Below are positions 18,177 to 27,581 of a stretch of 64,000 nt of DNA, one piece after another. Under the pieces are notes generated by a model. It did no database searches, was not told where the DNA came from, and saw only the letters and a program-made list of their open reading frames with translations. Source of the DNA: Anaerobacillus arseniciselenatis (GTDB taxonomy: Bacteria; Bacillota; Bacilli; Bacillales; Anaerobacillaceae). Each line of letters opens with the position of its first letter. The first letter of the stretch is position 1. The stretch spans positions 62,001 to 126,000 of the forward strand of contig NZ_MLQQ01000042.1 in assembly GCF_001865995.1 (NCBI RefSeq). Direction: 5' to 3'. A program made the translations under genes and the position numbers.

Positions 18177-19277
18177 TTGCCTAAATCTAAAACAACACCA
18201 GACTTTATTATAATTATTACAACACTTACTTTATTAGCGATTGGAATGATCATGGTTTATAGTGCCAGTGCTGTTTGGGCTACATATAAGTTTGACGACG
18301 CATTCTTTTTTGCTAAGCGTCAACTTTTCTTTGCTGGCTTAGGTGTTGTAGCGATGTTTATTATAATGAATGTTGATTATTGGACGTGGCGAAAACATGC
18401 TAAATTATTAGTTGTCATTTGCTTTATTTTACTCGTTGTCGTTTTGATTCCGGGAGTTGGGCTCGTTAGAGGGGGAGCGCAAAGTTGGTTAGGAGTTGGA
18501 GCCTTCTCAATACAACCGTCTGAATTTATGAAGTTTGCGATGATTGCTTTTTTAGCTAAATATTTATCTGAGAACCAAAAGAAAATTACCAAGTTTAAGC
18601 AAGGTCTTCTACCTTCTTTATCTTTAGTTCTTTTAGCCTTCGGTTTAATTATGCTTCAGCCCGATCTAGGAACTGGAGCTGTTATGGTTGGCACTTGTGT
18701 TGTAATGATTTATGTTTCCGGTGCAAAATTAAGTCATTTTGTAGGTTTAGGAATGATTGGTCTCGCGGGTTTTGCTGCGCTTATTATTTCAGCGCCTTAC
18801 CGTATAAAACGAATTACTTCGTTTTTAGATCCGTGGTCTGATCCTTTAGGAAGTGGCTTTCAAATTATTCAATCATTGTATGCAATCGGTCCTGGAGGGT
18901 TGATGGGGCTCGGTTTAGGAGAAAGCAGACAAAAGTTTTTTTACTTACCTGAGCCTCAAACAGACTTTATCTTTGCTATTTTGTCAGAAGAGCTTGGCTT
19001 TATCGGCGGTACGTTTGTTATTTTATTATTTAGTATATTATTATGGCGAGGAATTCGTGTTGCGCTAGGTGCTCCAGATTTGTTTGGTAGTTTGTTTGCT
19101 GTAGGAATTATTGGTGTCATTGCGATCCAAGTAATGATAAACATTGGAGTAGTTATTGGACTTATGCCGGTAACAGGAATCACTTTACCGTTTTTAAGCT
19201 ACGGTGGATCATCACTAACATTAATGCTCGTTGCCGTTGGTGTTTTGTTGAATATAAGTCGGTATGCCCGTTATTAG
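18177..19277 (+). CDS. spoVE: SpoVE, SEDS-family glycosyltransferase for spore cortex
   Basis: A 366-residue membrane protein with about ten transmembrane segments, of the FtsW/RodA/SpoVE (SEDS) family that polymerises lipid II together with a class B PBP, here SpoVD. Signatures are MVYSASAVWA (about residue 22), FSIQPSEFMK (about 110), a QPDLGTGAVM loop containing the essential aspartate (about 165), GLGESRQKFFYLPEPQTDFIFA (about 247, given as a region) and FLSYGGSSL (about 340). Nearly every stretch matches B. subtilis SpoVE rather than FtsW. The TTG start has GAGGTG 7 bases upstream. A gene-specific terminator follows. Confidence 0.94.
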   Translation: MPKSKTTPDFIIIITTLTLLAIGMIMVYSASAVWATYKFDDAFFFAKRQLFFAGLGVVAMFIIMNVDYWTWRKHAKLLVVICFILLVVVLIPGVGLVRGGAQSWLGVGAFSIQPSEFMKFAMIAFLAKYLSENQKKITKFKQGLLPSLSLVLLAFGLIMLQPDLGTGAVMVGTCVVMIYVSGAKLSHFVGLGMIGLAGFAALIISAPYRIKRITSFLDPWSDPLGSGFQIIQSLYAIGPGGLMGLGLGESRQKFFYLPEPQTDFIFAILSEELGFIGGTFVILLFSILLWRGIRVALGAPDLFGSLFAVGIIGVIAIQVMINIGVVIGLMPVTGITLPFLSYGGSSLTLMLVAVGVLLNISRYARY

Positions 19278-19279
19278 TA

Positions 19280-19384
19280 GTTTTGAGTTAAGAGTGAAGA
19301 GTTTTGAGTTGTGTAGGTAAAGCTTCGAAGCATGAGCATACAGTAACTCAAAATTCAACACTCAAAACTCAAAATTCAAAACTC
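19280..19384. repeat. Palindrome with simple-repeat arms
   Basis: The left arm (19280-19312) is built from TTTTGAG/AAGAGTG units and the right arm (19345-19384) from CTCAAAA/ATTCAA units. They are broadly complementary around a centre containing AAGCTTCGAAGCATG. It precedes the spoVE terminator. Confidence 0.7.
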
Positions 19385-19390
19385 CCTAAA

Positions 19391-19420
19391 GGAGCCCTAA
19401 ATTAACTGGGCTTTTTTTGT
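19391..19420 (+). terminator. Terminator after spoVE
   Basis: AGCCC (19393-19397) pairs with GGGCT (19408-19412), followed by a run of T. Confidence 0.75.
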
Positions 19421-19450
19421 TTTAGTGTGATATTTACAATTAAAATAAGA

Positions 19451-19456
19451 TATAAT
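19451..19456 (+). promoter_or_regulatory. Possible -10 box for murG
   Basis: TATAAT lies 48 bases before the murG ATG and behind the spoVE terminator. The nearest -35-like TTTACA is only 12 bp away, so the -35 is poor. Confidence 0.4.
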
Positions 19457-19503
19457 GGAGAGATGGATAGAATTCCATTTTTTAGTTGGAGGTGTCAGTT
19501 ATT

Positions 19504-20607
19504 ATGCGAATAATTGTTAGTGGTGGTGGTACAGGTGGGCATATTTACCCTGCATTAGCGCTTATAAACGAAATTAAAAAATTAGAGCCGAGTGCCGAGT
19601 TTTTATATATTGGAACTGAGAAAGGATTAGAAAGTAGTTTAGTAACAAGGGAAGGAATACCTTTTAAAACAATTCATATTACCGGCTTTAAGCGGAAGAT
19701 TTCATTAGACAATATGAAGACGGTGATGCGTTTTCTAAAAGGTGTATCTGATTCTAAAAAAATGATTAAGCAGTTTAAACCAGATGTCGTAATTGGTACT
19801 GGTGGTTATGTTTGTGGTCCTGTTGTTTATGCTGCTGCAAAATTAAAAATTCCAACGGTCATCCATGAGCAAAATAGTGTACCTGGACTAACGAATAAAT
19901 TTTTAAGTCGTTATGTCAGTAAAGTAGCGATCTCTTTTGAGGAGTCAAGGATATTTTTTCCTGAAAATAAAGTTGTTTATACAGGGAATCCGAGGGCTAC
20001 AGAAGCCGCACTTGTAAGAGAAAAAGATCGGCTCACTGATATTGGATTAAATAAAGATAAAAAAACAGTACTTATCGTCGGTGGTAGTCGAGGGGCAAGG
20101 CCAATTAACGATGCATTTTTAGAAGTTTTAAATGAGGCTGGAACGAGAAACTATCAATTTTTATATGTTACTGGAGAAGTTCATTATGAAAATGTGATGG
20201 CAGAGGTGAAAAAACAAGGAAGTCCTAAAAATATTCAAATACAGCCATTCATTCATAATATGCCTGAGGTATTAAAAAATGTACAGTTGATCGTTGCTCG
20301 GGCCGGTGCAACTACTTTAGCGGAAGTGACTGCGGTTGGTTTACCAAGTATATTAATTCCTAGCCCTTATGTGACTAACAATCATCAAGAGAAGAATGCA
20401 AGGGCATTAAGTAACAAAAATGCTGCAATCTTAAAGCTTGAAAAAGAAATGACCGGTAACGAACTATTGAAGGAAATTGATCAAATAATGAACGATGATC
20501 AACAGTGGAATGAAATGCATACATCTGCTTTAAAGCTAGGGAAACCAGAAGCAGCCAAAGAAATTTTTGAGTTAATGCAAAAGCTGTTGGAAAACCGAAG
20601 TTCATAA
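19504..20607 (+). CDS. murG: Lipid II synthase (GlcNAc transferase) MurG
   Basis: A 367-residue membrane-associated glycosyltransferase transferring GlcNAc from UDP-GlcNAc to lipid I. The glycine-rich loops are [13 protein letters not shown] (about residues 6-18) and [11 protein letters not shown] (about 98). [11 protein letters not shown] (about 122), [12 protein letters not shown] (about 190) and the UDP-sugar motif [13 protein letters not shown] (about 265) are all present. The ATG at 19504 has GGAGGTG 9 bases upstream; the frame opens earlier but without support. It lies between spoVE and murB as in B. subtilis. Confidence 0.95.
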   Translation: MRIIVSGGGTGGHIYPALALINEIKKLEPSAEFLYIGTEKGLESSLVTREGIPFKTIHITGFKRKISLDNMKTVMRFLKGVSDSKKMIKQFKPDVVIGTGGYVCGPVVYAAAKLKIPTVIHEQNSVPGLTNKFLSRYVSKVAISFEESRIFFPENKVVYTGNPRATEAALVREKDRLTDIGLNKDKKTVLIVGGSRGARPINDAFLEVLNEAGTRNYQFLYVTGEVHYENVMAEVKKQGSPKNIQIQPFIHNMPEVLKNVQLIVARAGATTLAEVTAVGLPSILIPSPYVTNNHQEKNARALSNKNAAILKLEKEMTGNELLKEIDQIMNDDQQWNEMHTSALKLGKPEAAKEIFELMQKLLENRSS

Positions 20608-20646
20608 AAATTTAATTTATAGGAAATATTCATTTGGGAGGATTTT

Positions 20647-21555
20647 ATGGATCAACTTATAAAAGAACTACAACAAGCTAATGTAGGCCAAATTAAAGAA
20701 AATGAACTGTTGGCGAACCATACTACTTGGAAAATTGGTGGTCCTGCTGAAGTATTAGTTATTCCAAAAGATGAAACTAACTTGGCGAAAACAATTTCGC
20801 TTTTGAAAAAAAATAATGTTCCTGTATTTATAGTTGGACGCGGTTCTAATTTGTTAATATCAGACAAAGGAATTCGTGGTGTAGTGATTAAAATAAGTGA
20901 TAGTATAGATCATTTAGAAGTAAACGGCGAAGAAGTAAGAGTTGGTGCAGGTTTTTCATTAATAAAACTTGCCACAATGTTAAGTAAAAAAGGATTATCG
21001 GGATTAGAGTTTGCAGGGGGGATTCCAGGCTCCGTCGGTGGTGCTGTATTTATGAATGCCGGAGCTCATAAATCTGATATATCGAAAATTTTAAAGAAGG
21101 CCAAGGTTGTATATCCGAATGGTAAACAAGTTTGGTATAATAATGACGAAATGGACTTTTCATATCGAACCTCAAGACTGCAAAAAGATCAAGGGATTTG
21201 CGTCGAGGCAATTTTTCAGTTGCGAAATGGTAACCGTGAAGATATTGTTGCTGAAATTCAAAAAAATAAAGAATATCGTAAAAAAACACAACCGTGGGAT
21301 TTCCCTTGCTGTGGAAGCGTATTTCGCAATCCATTACCTCACCATGCAGGGAAGTTAATAGAGGAAGCTGGGTTGAAAGGCTACACAGTTGGAGGTGCGC
21401 AAGTTTCTACGATACATGCAAATTTCATTGTAAATATCGGTGGCGCGACCGCGAGTGATGTACTAGGACTAATAGATCATATTAAGGCTGAAGTTTATAA
21501 GAAATTCCAAGTTCAAATGGAGACTGAGGTTGAATTAATTGGTGAAAAAAGTTAA
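20647..21555 (+). CDS. murB: UDP-N-acetylenolpyruvoylglucosamine reductase
   Basis: A 302-residue FAD enzyme that reduces UDP-GlcNAc-enolpyruvate to UDP-MurNAc with NADPH. FAD-binding segments are VGRGSNLLISDKG (about residue 62) and EFAGGIPGSVGGAVFMNAGA near 125. The catalytic serine is S224 in CCGSVFRNP, and the end contains EAGLKGYTVGGAQVS. The size and the absence of the extra Tyr-loop domain indicate the type II MurB of Firmicutes. GGGAGGATTTT precedes the ATG. A perfect 14-bp hairpin lies about 80 bases after the stop. Confidence 0.95.
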   Translation: MDQLIKELQQANVGQIKENELLANHTTWKIGGPAEVLVIPKDETNLAKTISLLKKNNVPVFIVGRGSNLLISDKGIRGVVIKISDSIDHLEVNGEEVRVGAGFSLIKLATMLSKKGLSGLEFAGGIPGSVGGAVFMNAGAHKSDISKILKKAKVVYPNGKQVWYNNDEMDFSYRTSRLQKDQGICVEAIFQLRNGNREDIVAEIQKNKEYRKKTQPWDFPCCGSVFRNPLPHHAGKLIEEAGLKGYTVGGAQVSTIHANFIVNIGGATASDVLGLIDHIKAEVYKKFQVQMETEVELIGEKS

Positions 21556-21636
21556 AAATAAATGTAAATAAATAGGTTTTTATGGTACATTTATAGAATA
21601 GGTAAACGTAATGATATAAGCGCATTGCTTTGACTT

Positions 21637-21664
21637 GAAAACGGCATATTAATATGCCGTTTTC
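21637..21664 (+). terminator. Perfect hairpin after murB, probable terminator
   Basis: GAAAACGGCATATT pairs with AATATGCCGTTTTC with essentially no loop. The T tract lies within the stem, so termination efficiency is uncertain. Confidence 0.55.
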
Positions 21665-21688
21665 AGGATTTTGTAGAAAGATTTATTT

Positions 21689-21717
21689 TTTACACAGAAA
21701 TAAGAAGCTAGTATAAT
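21689..21717 (+). promoter_or_regulatory. Sigma-A promoter for divIB and downstream genes
   Basis: TTTACA (21689-21694), exactly 17 bp, TATAAT (21712-21717); a near-consensus promoter 60 bases before divIB. Confidence 0.8.
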
Positions 21718-21776
21718 AAATGGATGTAACGTGCACTAATAATATTTTGACATAACATTCATTGGAGGAAGTTGTT

Positions 21777-22556
21777 ATGGATCAAAAAAAGGTCGTAACC
21801 CTAGAGGATCGAATTCCAAAACTTAAAAACGAAAGAAAACAAAGAGCAAACCGACGATTGATTTTATATCTGTCATTTTTTTTCGTTTTATTACTTACTG
21901 TTATATATTTTCAATCACCTTTAAGTAATGTACAGGTAATTGAAATTCAAGGTAATCATTATATATCAGATGATCAAATTATAAAGTTAAGTGAATTAAA
22001 AGATGGGACAAGCTTTTGGGGAATAAACAGTAATAAAATTATTGAAGAAATAGGTGCATTTACTGAGATAAGTGAAGTAAGTGTGAAGCGTAAGTTCCCT
22101 CACACCGTTCAGATTAATGTTAAAGAGTATTCAAGAGTCGCGTATTTAGCTGTAGATAATAAGTTTTTTCCGATTTTAGAAACGGGTGAAATTTTACAAG
22201 AATTACCTATAAATTACTTCCCTTCAGATGCTCCGTTGTTAATGGATTGGGAGACAAACAACGAATTAACGGAAATGGCTGCCGAATTAAGTAACTTACC
22301 TGAGAGCATCATCCATCGAATCTCAGAAATTTATTATACTCCTGTAGAAGCTGACCCTTTAAGAATAACTCTTTATATGAATGATGGTTTTAAAGTTAGC
22401 TCTACAATACGTCACTTTTCTAAAAGGATTATAGATTATCCAGCTATCGTTAAAGAGCTAGACCCGGAAAAAAGAGGTATTATTCATATGAAAATGAATC
22501 CTTATTTCGAACAATTTGTTAATGAGGAGGAAGAAACAATTGAAAGTGAAGGGTAA
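21777..22556 (+). CDS. divIB: Cell division protein DivIB (FtsQ)
   Basis: A 259-residue bitopic divisome protein. It has a basic cytoplasmic head (about residues 1-25), one transmembrane helix (about 27-46), a POTRA domain (about 48-117, opening with VQVIEIQGNHYIS) and a beta domain ending in a short acidic tail. It stabilises FtsL/DivIC and is needed at sporulation septa and at high temperature in B. subtilis. The ATG at 21777 is set by GGAGGAAG. It is the first gene after a strong promoter and overlaps ylxW by 17 bases. Confidence 0.92.
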   Translation: MDQKKVVTLEDRIPKLKNERKQRANRRLILYLSFFFVLLLTVIYFQSPLSNVQVIEIQGNHYISDDQIIKLSELKDGTSFWGINSNKIIEEIGAFTEISEVSVKRKFPHTVQINVKEYSRVAYLAVDNKFFPILETGEILQELPINYFPSDAPLLMDWETNNELTEMAAELSNLPESIIHRISEIYYTPVEADPLRITLYMNDGFKVSSTIRHFSKRIIDYPAIVKELDPEKRGIIHMKMNPYFEQFVNEEEETIESEG

Positions 22557-23241
22557 TCACGTTATCCTTTCATTTGTGTTGATTATAACGGGTTTTATTG
22601 TCGCCTTATCATATCAGTTTGCAAATGAAGGTCAAAATAGCCAAGTTATTACCGAGAGGCAGTGGAATAAAGAGGATGAATTAAGAAACCAAGTATTGTT
22701 TGAGCAATCTCTAAATCGAAATTTATCCGAAGAACTTAGAGCCATTCAGGCTGAAATTAATACGATTGAAGAAGAGATTGCTTATCAAGAAAGAGCGTAT
22801 TTTAACTTAGTAGAAGATCTTGATAAACTTAGGATGGTTACAGGATCTGTTGGAGTAAAAGGGCCTGGGATTGAAGTGACCTTAAGTGATGCTGATTATG
22901 TTCCGGACGGTGAAAATCCTAATTTCTACATTGTTCATGAAGGCCATATTCAAAAAGTAATCCATGAATTATTAGTTACACAAGCAGAGGCTATTGCTAT
23001 TAATGGTCAAAGGATTTCTCATCAATCCTATATACAATGTGTAGGGCCTGTAATACGAATTGACGGAAATACGTCTTTTGCCCCTTTCGTTATTACCGCA
23101 ATTGGTGATCCGGATAAACTTCACGATTCGCTTCATTTGCCAGGTGGAGTAAGGGATCAATTGCTCTCTGATCAAGTTGAAGTAAAGATTGAAAAGAAGG
23201 AACTTATTATAATGGATCCTTTTTTATCAGAGAGAGGGTGA
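22540..23241 (+). CDS. ylxW: DUF881 protein YlxW
   Basis: A 233-residue protein with an N-terminal membrane anchor (about residues 8-24), a coiled coil (about 35-95, rich in E, Q and L) and a C-terminal DUF881 domain beginning with TGSVGVKGPGIEVTLSDAD. The TTG start at 22540 is chosen because GAGGAGG lies 9 bases before it; the GTG at 22546 is an alternative. It is paralogous to the next gene. Function unknown; the conserved place inside the division cluster suggests an envelope role. Confidence 0.82.
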   Translation: MKVKGNHVILSFVLIITGFIVALSYQFANEGQNSQVITERQWNKEDELRNQVLFEQSLNRNLSEELRAIQAEINTIEEEIAYQERAYFNLVEDLDKLRMVTGSVGVKGPGIEVTLSDADYVPDGENPNFYIVHEGHIQKVIHELLVTQAEAIAINGQRISHQSYIQCVGPVIRIDGNTSFAPFVITAIGDPDKLHDSLHLPGGVRDQLLSDQVEVKIEKKELIIMDPFLSERG

Positions 23242-23246
23242 TGTTT

Positions 23247-23939
23247 GTGAAAGATCGTATGCTTATTTTTGCGATTGTTACGACCATTATTGGTTTTATG
23301 ATTGCCGTTCAATTTAAGACGACAAATGAACCTGTCGTTCGCGATACACGAGATATTTTGCAATTAAGACAAGATTTACGGATTGAAAAAGAGCGTCAAC
23401 AAGAGTTGAACCAAGAAATTGAGAAGCAATTAACATTATTAAATCAACTTAAGCAAAGAGATAATATAGAAGGTGCAATGTTAGATGCAATCAACGATTT
23501 AAAAGAACGCGCAGGTTTAACGGCAGTAAGTGGAGAAGGTATTATTCTAGAGATAAAACCGATGTATACTGATTATGGTTTCATTCCGCAAACAGTACCT
23601 GCCCATTTATTAAGGTTTTTAATTAATGAGCTAAACATTCACAATGCGCAGGAAATAGCGATCGGAAATCAAAGAATTATTTCAACGTCGGCGATTAGGG
23701 ATGTTAATAATGTTACACACGTCAATGCAAGAAGGATACCAAATTTGCCACTGAAAGTATATGTGCTTGCAAATGAAGCCGAAAAGCTTCATCATGAAAT
23801 GATTGTTTCTGAATCTGTTGAGTACTTTGCGATTGAAAACTTAAGTATAACATCAACGCCGATCAATTTTATAACATTACCTGAATACGAGCAGCCATTA
23901 CGTATTCGCCACTTACAACCAATAAAGGAGGAATCATAA
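23247..23939 (+). CDS. ylxX: DUF881 protein YlxX
   Basis: A 230-residue paralogue of YlxW with the same plan: membrane anchor (about residues 5-22), coiled coil (about 35-75) and DUF881 domain starting at GLTAVSGEGIILEI. GTG at 23247 has AGAGGG 8 bases upstream and is preferred; the ATG at 23241 is only 2 bases from it. The pair ylxW-ylxX followed by sbp is conserved in B. subtilis. No catalytic residues are evident. Confidence 0.8.
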   Translation: MKDRMLIFAIVTTIIGFMIAVQFKTTNEPVVRDTRDILQLRQDLRIEKERQQELNQEIEKQLTLLNQLKQRDNIEGAMLDAINDLKERAGLTAVSGEGIILEIKPMYTDYGFIPQTVPAHLLRFLINELNIHNAQEIAIGNQRIISTSAIRDVNNVTHVNARRIPNLPLKVYVLANEAEKLHHEMIVSESVEYFAIENLSITSTPINFITLPEYEQPLRIRHLQPIKEES

Positions 23940-23940
23940 A

Positions 23941-24303
23941 ATGTGGTTACCATTTGTTGGGTTAGTTATCGGCTTATTACTTGGCTTTTGGACAGAATTT
24001 AGGATCCCTGAAATATATTCTAATTATTTGTCCATCGCTGTCTTGGCAGCTTTAGATACGTTATTTGGTGGAATACGAGCTCACTTGCAAAACACGTTTG
24101 AGGAGAAAGTGTTTGTAACTGGATTCTTCTCCAATATTTTACTGGCCGCAGGTTTGGCTTTTCTAGGTGTTCATCTTGGTGTAGACTTATATTTAGCTGC
24201 TATTTTTGCTTTTGGTGTGCGTTTATTTAATAATATCGCCGTTATTCGTCGCATACTCCTTTCGAAATGGACGGCAAAACAAGATAGACAAACCGAAAAT
24301 TGA
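23941..24303 (+). CDS. sbp: Small basic protein Sbp (DUF1290)
   Basis: A 120-residue integral membrane protein with three or four hydrophobic segments (about 2-20, 29-46, 57-78 and 80-97) and a basic C-terminus. The motif LAALDTLFGGIRAHLQ near residue 37 is characteristic of the Sbp family. It starts 2 bases after ylxX with AAAGGAGGAAT overlapping that gene's end. It lies immediately before ftsA in B. subtilis too; the biochemical role is unknown. Confidence 0.85.
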   Translation: MWLPFVGLVIGLLLGFWTEFRIPEIYSNYLSIAVLAALDTLFGGIRAHLQNTFEEKVFVTGFFSNILLAAGLAFLGVHLGVDLYLAAIFAFGVRLFNNIAVIRRILLSKWTAKQDRQTEN

Positions 24304-24731
24304 ACGAAACGCACCAAAATGTTCAATAATTTATTAAAAGAATTCGAAAGTTTATACAAAAAAAAAAGGGAATGGAAACTATTTGTTGAATACTAACTTA
24401 TTAATAGAAAAAATTTACCTTTTTATTATTTTCAATGAATTTCATATTTTATATTATCGCCATTAAGTAACTATATGTAGTTGCGTTAATGCGTTCGTAA
24501 CTACATATAGTTTGATATGGCTCAATTTAGGTAATTATGATATTCATCCTATTAAAAAGCTCTAAATTTTTAAGTATAAGTGAAACTAAGGCTTGCCTGC
24601 TCTTAAAAGGACTAGGCTCGCCAAGTTTCCCATAGATGTACAAATGTATATTTTCCTTCCCTAATATTATCCTTATACGGGGTTGTTTTAAACGGAACTA
24701 TAAGCTTATTATTTAAAGGAGGTGCCAAAGA
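24304..24731. other. sbp-ftsA spacer with a MITE-like element
   Basis: The 428 bases hold AT-rich sequence, a MITE-like repeat (24435-24547), a weak hairpin (GAAACT at about 24582 with AGTTTC near 24628) and the ftsA ribosome-binding site AAAGGAGGTG. B. subtilis has several ftsAZ promoters, one sigma-H-dependent, but I cannot identify clear equivalents here. Confidence 0.55.
24435..24547 (+). repeat. MITE-like element, copy 1
   Basis: Terminal inverted repeats ATGAATTTCATATTT and AATTATGATATTCAT bound about 113 bp. Inside is a perfect 14-bp palindrome AACTATATGTAGTT/AACTACATATAGTT. Copy 2 (minus orientation) aligns along its whole length at roughly 80-85% by eye. Confidence 0.8.
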
Positions 24732-26012
24732 ATGAACAACAAGGAAACTTATGTAAGTTTAGACATCGGTACATCTAATGTTCGAGTAATTATTGGAGAA
24801 ATTACTAATGGGTCATTAAATATCATAGGCGTAGGTAATGCAGTGTCTGAAGGAATCAAAAAAGGTTCTATCGTTGATATTGATGAAACTGTTCGTTCCA
24901 TTCGCAAGGCAGTTGAACAAGCAGAAAGAATGATAGGTATGTCAATTGAGAATGTTATTGTTGGTGTTTCAGGTAACCATGTACAACTTCAACAGTGTCA
25001 CGGAGTTGTTGCAGTTTCTAGTGCAGATCGTGAAATAGGAGAAGAAGATATTAGTAGAGTCATTGACGCTGCTCAAGTTTTTTCTATTCCACCCGAAAGA
25101 GAAATTATAGATGTAATTCCGCGGCAATTTATTGTTGACGGATTAGATGAAATTACCGATCCAAGAGGGATGATAGGTGTACGTCTTGAAATGGAAGGAA
25201 CGATAATTACAGGTTCTAAAACGGTTTTACATAATTTATTACGTTGTGTTGAGCGTGCTGGACTTTCAATTGCTGATATTTGTCTACAACCTTTAGCAGG
25301 CGGGTCTGTAGCCGTCTCAAAAGATGAAAAAGGTTTAGGTGTTGCTCTTGTGGATATAGGTGGAGGTTCAATGACTGTGTCTATTTTCGAACAAGGCAAC
25401 TTACAAGCTACATCAGTAATTCCGATTGGTGGGGATCATATTACTAATGATATTTCTATCGGACTTAGAATTTCCACGGAAGAAGCTGAACGAGTCAAAG
25501 AGAAGTATGGACATGCCCACATTGACTTAGCATCAAAAGAAGAAATGTTTAAAGTGACGAAAATTGGTAGCGATCAAAAAGAGGAGTTTTCACAAAACGA
25601 GCTATCATATATTATTGAACCTAGATTAGCTGAGATGTTTCAACTAATTGAAAGTGAAGTTTATAAACTAGGATACGGGGATTTACCTGGAGGGTACGTT
25701 TTAACTGGTGGAACTGTAAAAATTCCTGGTATACTAGAATTAGCTAGAGAAATTTTGCAAAATAGTGTTAGAATTGCAATACCTGATTATATTGGGGTGC
25801 GTGAGCCTCAGTATACGAATGGGGTTGGCTTAATCCAATTTGCCCATCGTAATGGGAAAATTCAAGGTAAAGAAATTGCAACTACACTAGGAAACTTGGA
25901 GCATGAAGAAGCGGAAGAAAGAAATGAAGCTCCTTCTAAAAAGAAGGATACATCCCAAGGTCAGAATGTAAAAAAGAAAGTTTCTAGTTGGTTTAAAGTA
26001 TTTTTTGAGTAA
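24732..26012 (+). CDS. ftsA: Cell division protein FtsA
   Basis: A 426-residue actin-like ATPase that tethers FtsZ to the membrane. Motifs are the phosphate-1 loop SLDIGTSNVRVIIG (about residues 9-22), the 1C/SHS2 domain (about 85-165), phosphate-2 VALVDIGGGSMTVSIF (about 205) and the adenosine motif YVLTGGTVKIPG near 320. The last residues (KKKVSSWFKVFF) form the amphipathic membrane-targeting helix. AAAGGAGGTG precedes the ATG. It is followed after 51 bases by ftsZ. Confidence 0.95.
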   Translation: MNNKETYVSLDIGTSNVRVIIGEITNGSLNIIGVGNAVSEGIKKGSIVDIDETVRSIRKAVEQAERMIGMSIENVIVGVSGNHVQLQQCHGVVAVSSADREIGEEDISRVIDAAQVFSIPPEREIIDVIPRQFIVDGLDEITDPRGMIGVRLEMEGTIITGSKTVLHNLLRCVERAGLSIADICLQPLAGGSVAVSKDEKGLGVALVDIGGGSMTVSIFEQGNLQATSVIPIGGDHITNDISIGLRISTEEAERVKEKYGHAHIDLASKEEMFKVTKIGSDQKEEFSQNELSYIIEPRLAEMFQLIESEVYKLGYGDLPGGYVLTGGTVKIPGILELAREILQNSVRIAIPDYIGVREPQYTNGVGLIQFAHRNGKIQGKEIATTLGNLEHEEAEERNEAPSKKKDTSQGQNVKKKVSSWFKVFFE

Positions 26013-26063
26013 TTTAAATATGGATTTTATTCGTGGAGACATGATTGATTGGGGGACCTTATA

Positions 26064-27194
26064 ATGTTAGAGTTTGAAATGGATATGGACCAGTTAGCAA
26101 AAATTAAAGTTATTGGTGTTGGCGGTGGCGGAAGTAATGCCGTTAATAGAATGATTGAAAATGGATTGCAAGGTGTTGAGTTTATTGCTGTTAATACAGA
26201 TGCACAAGCACTGCACTTGTCAAAAGCAGAGCATAAGCTTCAACTTGGAGGAAAACTTACGCGTGGTTTAGGTGCGGGTGCTAATCCAGAGGTTGGTAAA
26301 AAAGCGGCGGAAGAAAGTAAAGAGCATATCGAAGGGATTTTATCCGGTTCAGATATGGTATTTATCACTGCTGGAATGGGTGGAGGAACTGGTACAGGTG
26401 CAGCACCTGTAATCGCTGAAATCGCTAAAGAAATTGGCGCCCTAACCGTTGGTGTCGTTACTCGTCCGTTTACATTTGAGGGTCGTAAACGATCGACTCA
26501 AGCTGCAGGAGGAATTAGCGACTTAAAAGAAAAAGTAGATACATTGATTGTGATTCCTAACGATCGTTTATTAGAGATCGTTGATAAAAATACACCAATG
26601 TTAGAAGCGTTTCGTGAGGCAGACAATGTATTAAGACAAGGTGTTCAAGGTATATCAGATTTAATTGCTGTACCTGGTTTAATTAACCTTGATTTTGCCG
26701 ATGTGAAGACAATTATGAGTGATAAAGGGTCAGCTTTAATGGGGATCGGCGTTGCTACAGGTGAAAATCGTGCATCAGAAGCCGCAAAAAAAGCAATTTC
26801 TAGTCCTTTATTAGAAACTTCAATTGATGGTGCGCAAGGCGTACTCATGAATATTACAGGTGGAACGAACTTAAGCCTTTATGAAGTCCATGAGGCAGCA
26901 GAAATTGTATCAAGTGCATCTGATCAAGAAGTGAATATGATTTTCGGATCTGTCATTAATGAAAATCTTAAAGATGAAATTATCGTAACTGTCATTGCTA
27001 CAGGGTTTAGTGATCAAGAAAATATGAAAATTTCAAAACCAACACAACCTGTAAAAGCTGGTGTAACGAAAAAAGCTCCAGTACAACATGAGGAAACTCA
27101 TGTAAGCGACAGAAAACCGCAAGGACAAGCTCAACAAGAGTCGATAGACACGTTGGACATACCAACTTTCTTAAGAAATCGTAGAAATCGATAA
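26064..27194 (+). CDS. ftsZ: Cell division GTPase FtsZ
   Basis: A 376-residue tubulin homologue that builds the Z ring. It has the N-terminal glycine loop [13 protein letters not shown] (about residues 18-30), the tubulin signature GGGTGTG (106-112), the T7 loop NLDFADV near 207, a C-terminal domain to about 315 and a short linker. The terminal peptide [12 protein letters not shown] binds FtsA and SepF. The start MLEFE matches B. subtilis; GGGGG lies 8 bases upstream. A strong hairpin terminator follows. Confidence 0.97.
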   Translation: MLEFEMDMDQLAKIKVIGVGGGGSNAVNRMIENGLQGVEFIAVNTDAQALHLSKAEHKLQLGGKLTRGLGAGANPEVGKKAAEESKEHIEGILSGSDMVFITAGMGGGTGTGAAPVIAEIAKEIGALTVGVVTRPFTFEGRKRSTQAAGGISDLKEKVDTLIVIPNDRLLEIVDKNTPMLEAFREADNVLRQGVQGISDLIAVPGLINLDFADVKTIMSDKGSALMGIGVATGENRASEAAKKAISSPLLETSIDGAQGVLMNITGGTNLSLYEVHEAAEIVSSASDQEVNMIFGSVINENLKDEIIVTVIATGFSDQENMKISKPTQPVKAGVTKKAPVQHEETHVSDRKPQGQAQQESIDTLDIPTFLRNRRNR

Positions 27195-27249
27195 TTAGAA
27201 AAATACAAATGCTTGTCGAAAATAGTGTACTTTCTTAAATTATAACCTG

Positions 27250-27309
27250 AGACATACTCAAAAATGTTGGTCACGTAATCGTGATCAACATAACGAGTAT
27301 GTCTTTTTG
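27250..27309 (+). terminator. Terminator after ftsZ
   Basis: A two-part stem: AGACATACTC with GAGTATGTCT outside and GTTGGTCACG with CGTGATCAAC inside, followed by TTTTT. It separates ftsZ from the spoIIG region. Confidence 0.9.
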
Positions 27310-27393
27310 TATGTAGACGATTAAATCTTCATGAGCGTTTTGTTTGAAATTAATCTTGGTGGCATGCTGTGCTTTCACAGCGTTTAAGCGGTA

Positions 27394-27481
27394 TGCGACA
27401 AATAAAGTGAAAAATCACTAAAATTTCCTCTATTCTATCGGCATAAACTGACAGACTTATAAATAAGATTTGATATATACT
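27394..27481 (+). promoter_or_regulatory. Predicted Spo0A-activated spoIIG promoter with 22-bp spacer
   Basis: CTGACA (27448-27453) and TATACT (27476-27481) are separated by 22 bp, the unusual spacing known for the B. subtilis spoIIG promoter, where Spo0A~P activates sigma-A RNA polymerase. TGCGACA (27394-27400) matches 6 of 7 bases of the Spo0A box TTCGACA (reverse form) and would lie near -90. The start of spoIIGA is about 95 bases downstream of the predicted transcription start. Confidence 0.65.
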
Positions 27482-27581
27482 AGTCTCAAATCTTTTAGAG
27501 GATGTTCGGAAATTTGGAATTGATTATCCTTATTTGAACACACACTTTAAGAACTATTTCATTTTTTAGAAAGGAGAACAT

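Larger units (their letters stand above)
27195..27581. other. ftsZ-spoIIGA spacer: terminator, linker remnant and promoter
   Basis: The 387 bases contain the ftsZ terminator (27250-27309), an orphan repeat linker with TTCATGAGCGTTTTG (about 27313-27350), a Spo0A-box-like site and the predicted spoIIG promoter. I see no coding sequence. Confidence 0.65.

Noticed and set aside
21107..21358. An 83-codon open frame on the plus strand within murB
   Set aside because: Out-of-frame overlap inside a clearly coding gene, with no ribosome-binding site or similarity.
27214..27220. Perfect Spo0A box TGTCGAA
   Set aside because: It lies before the ftsZ terminator, about 270 bases upstream of the predicted spoIIG start; 7-base matches are expected several times by chance in 64 kb.
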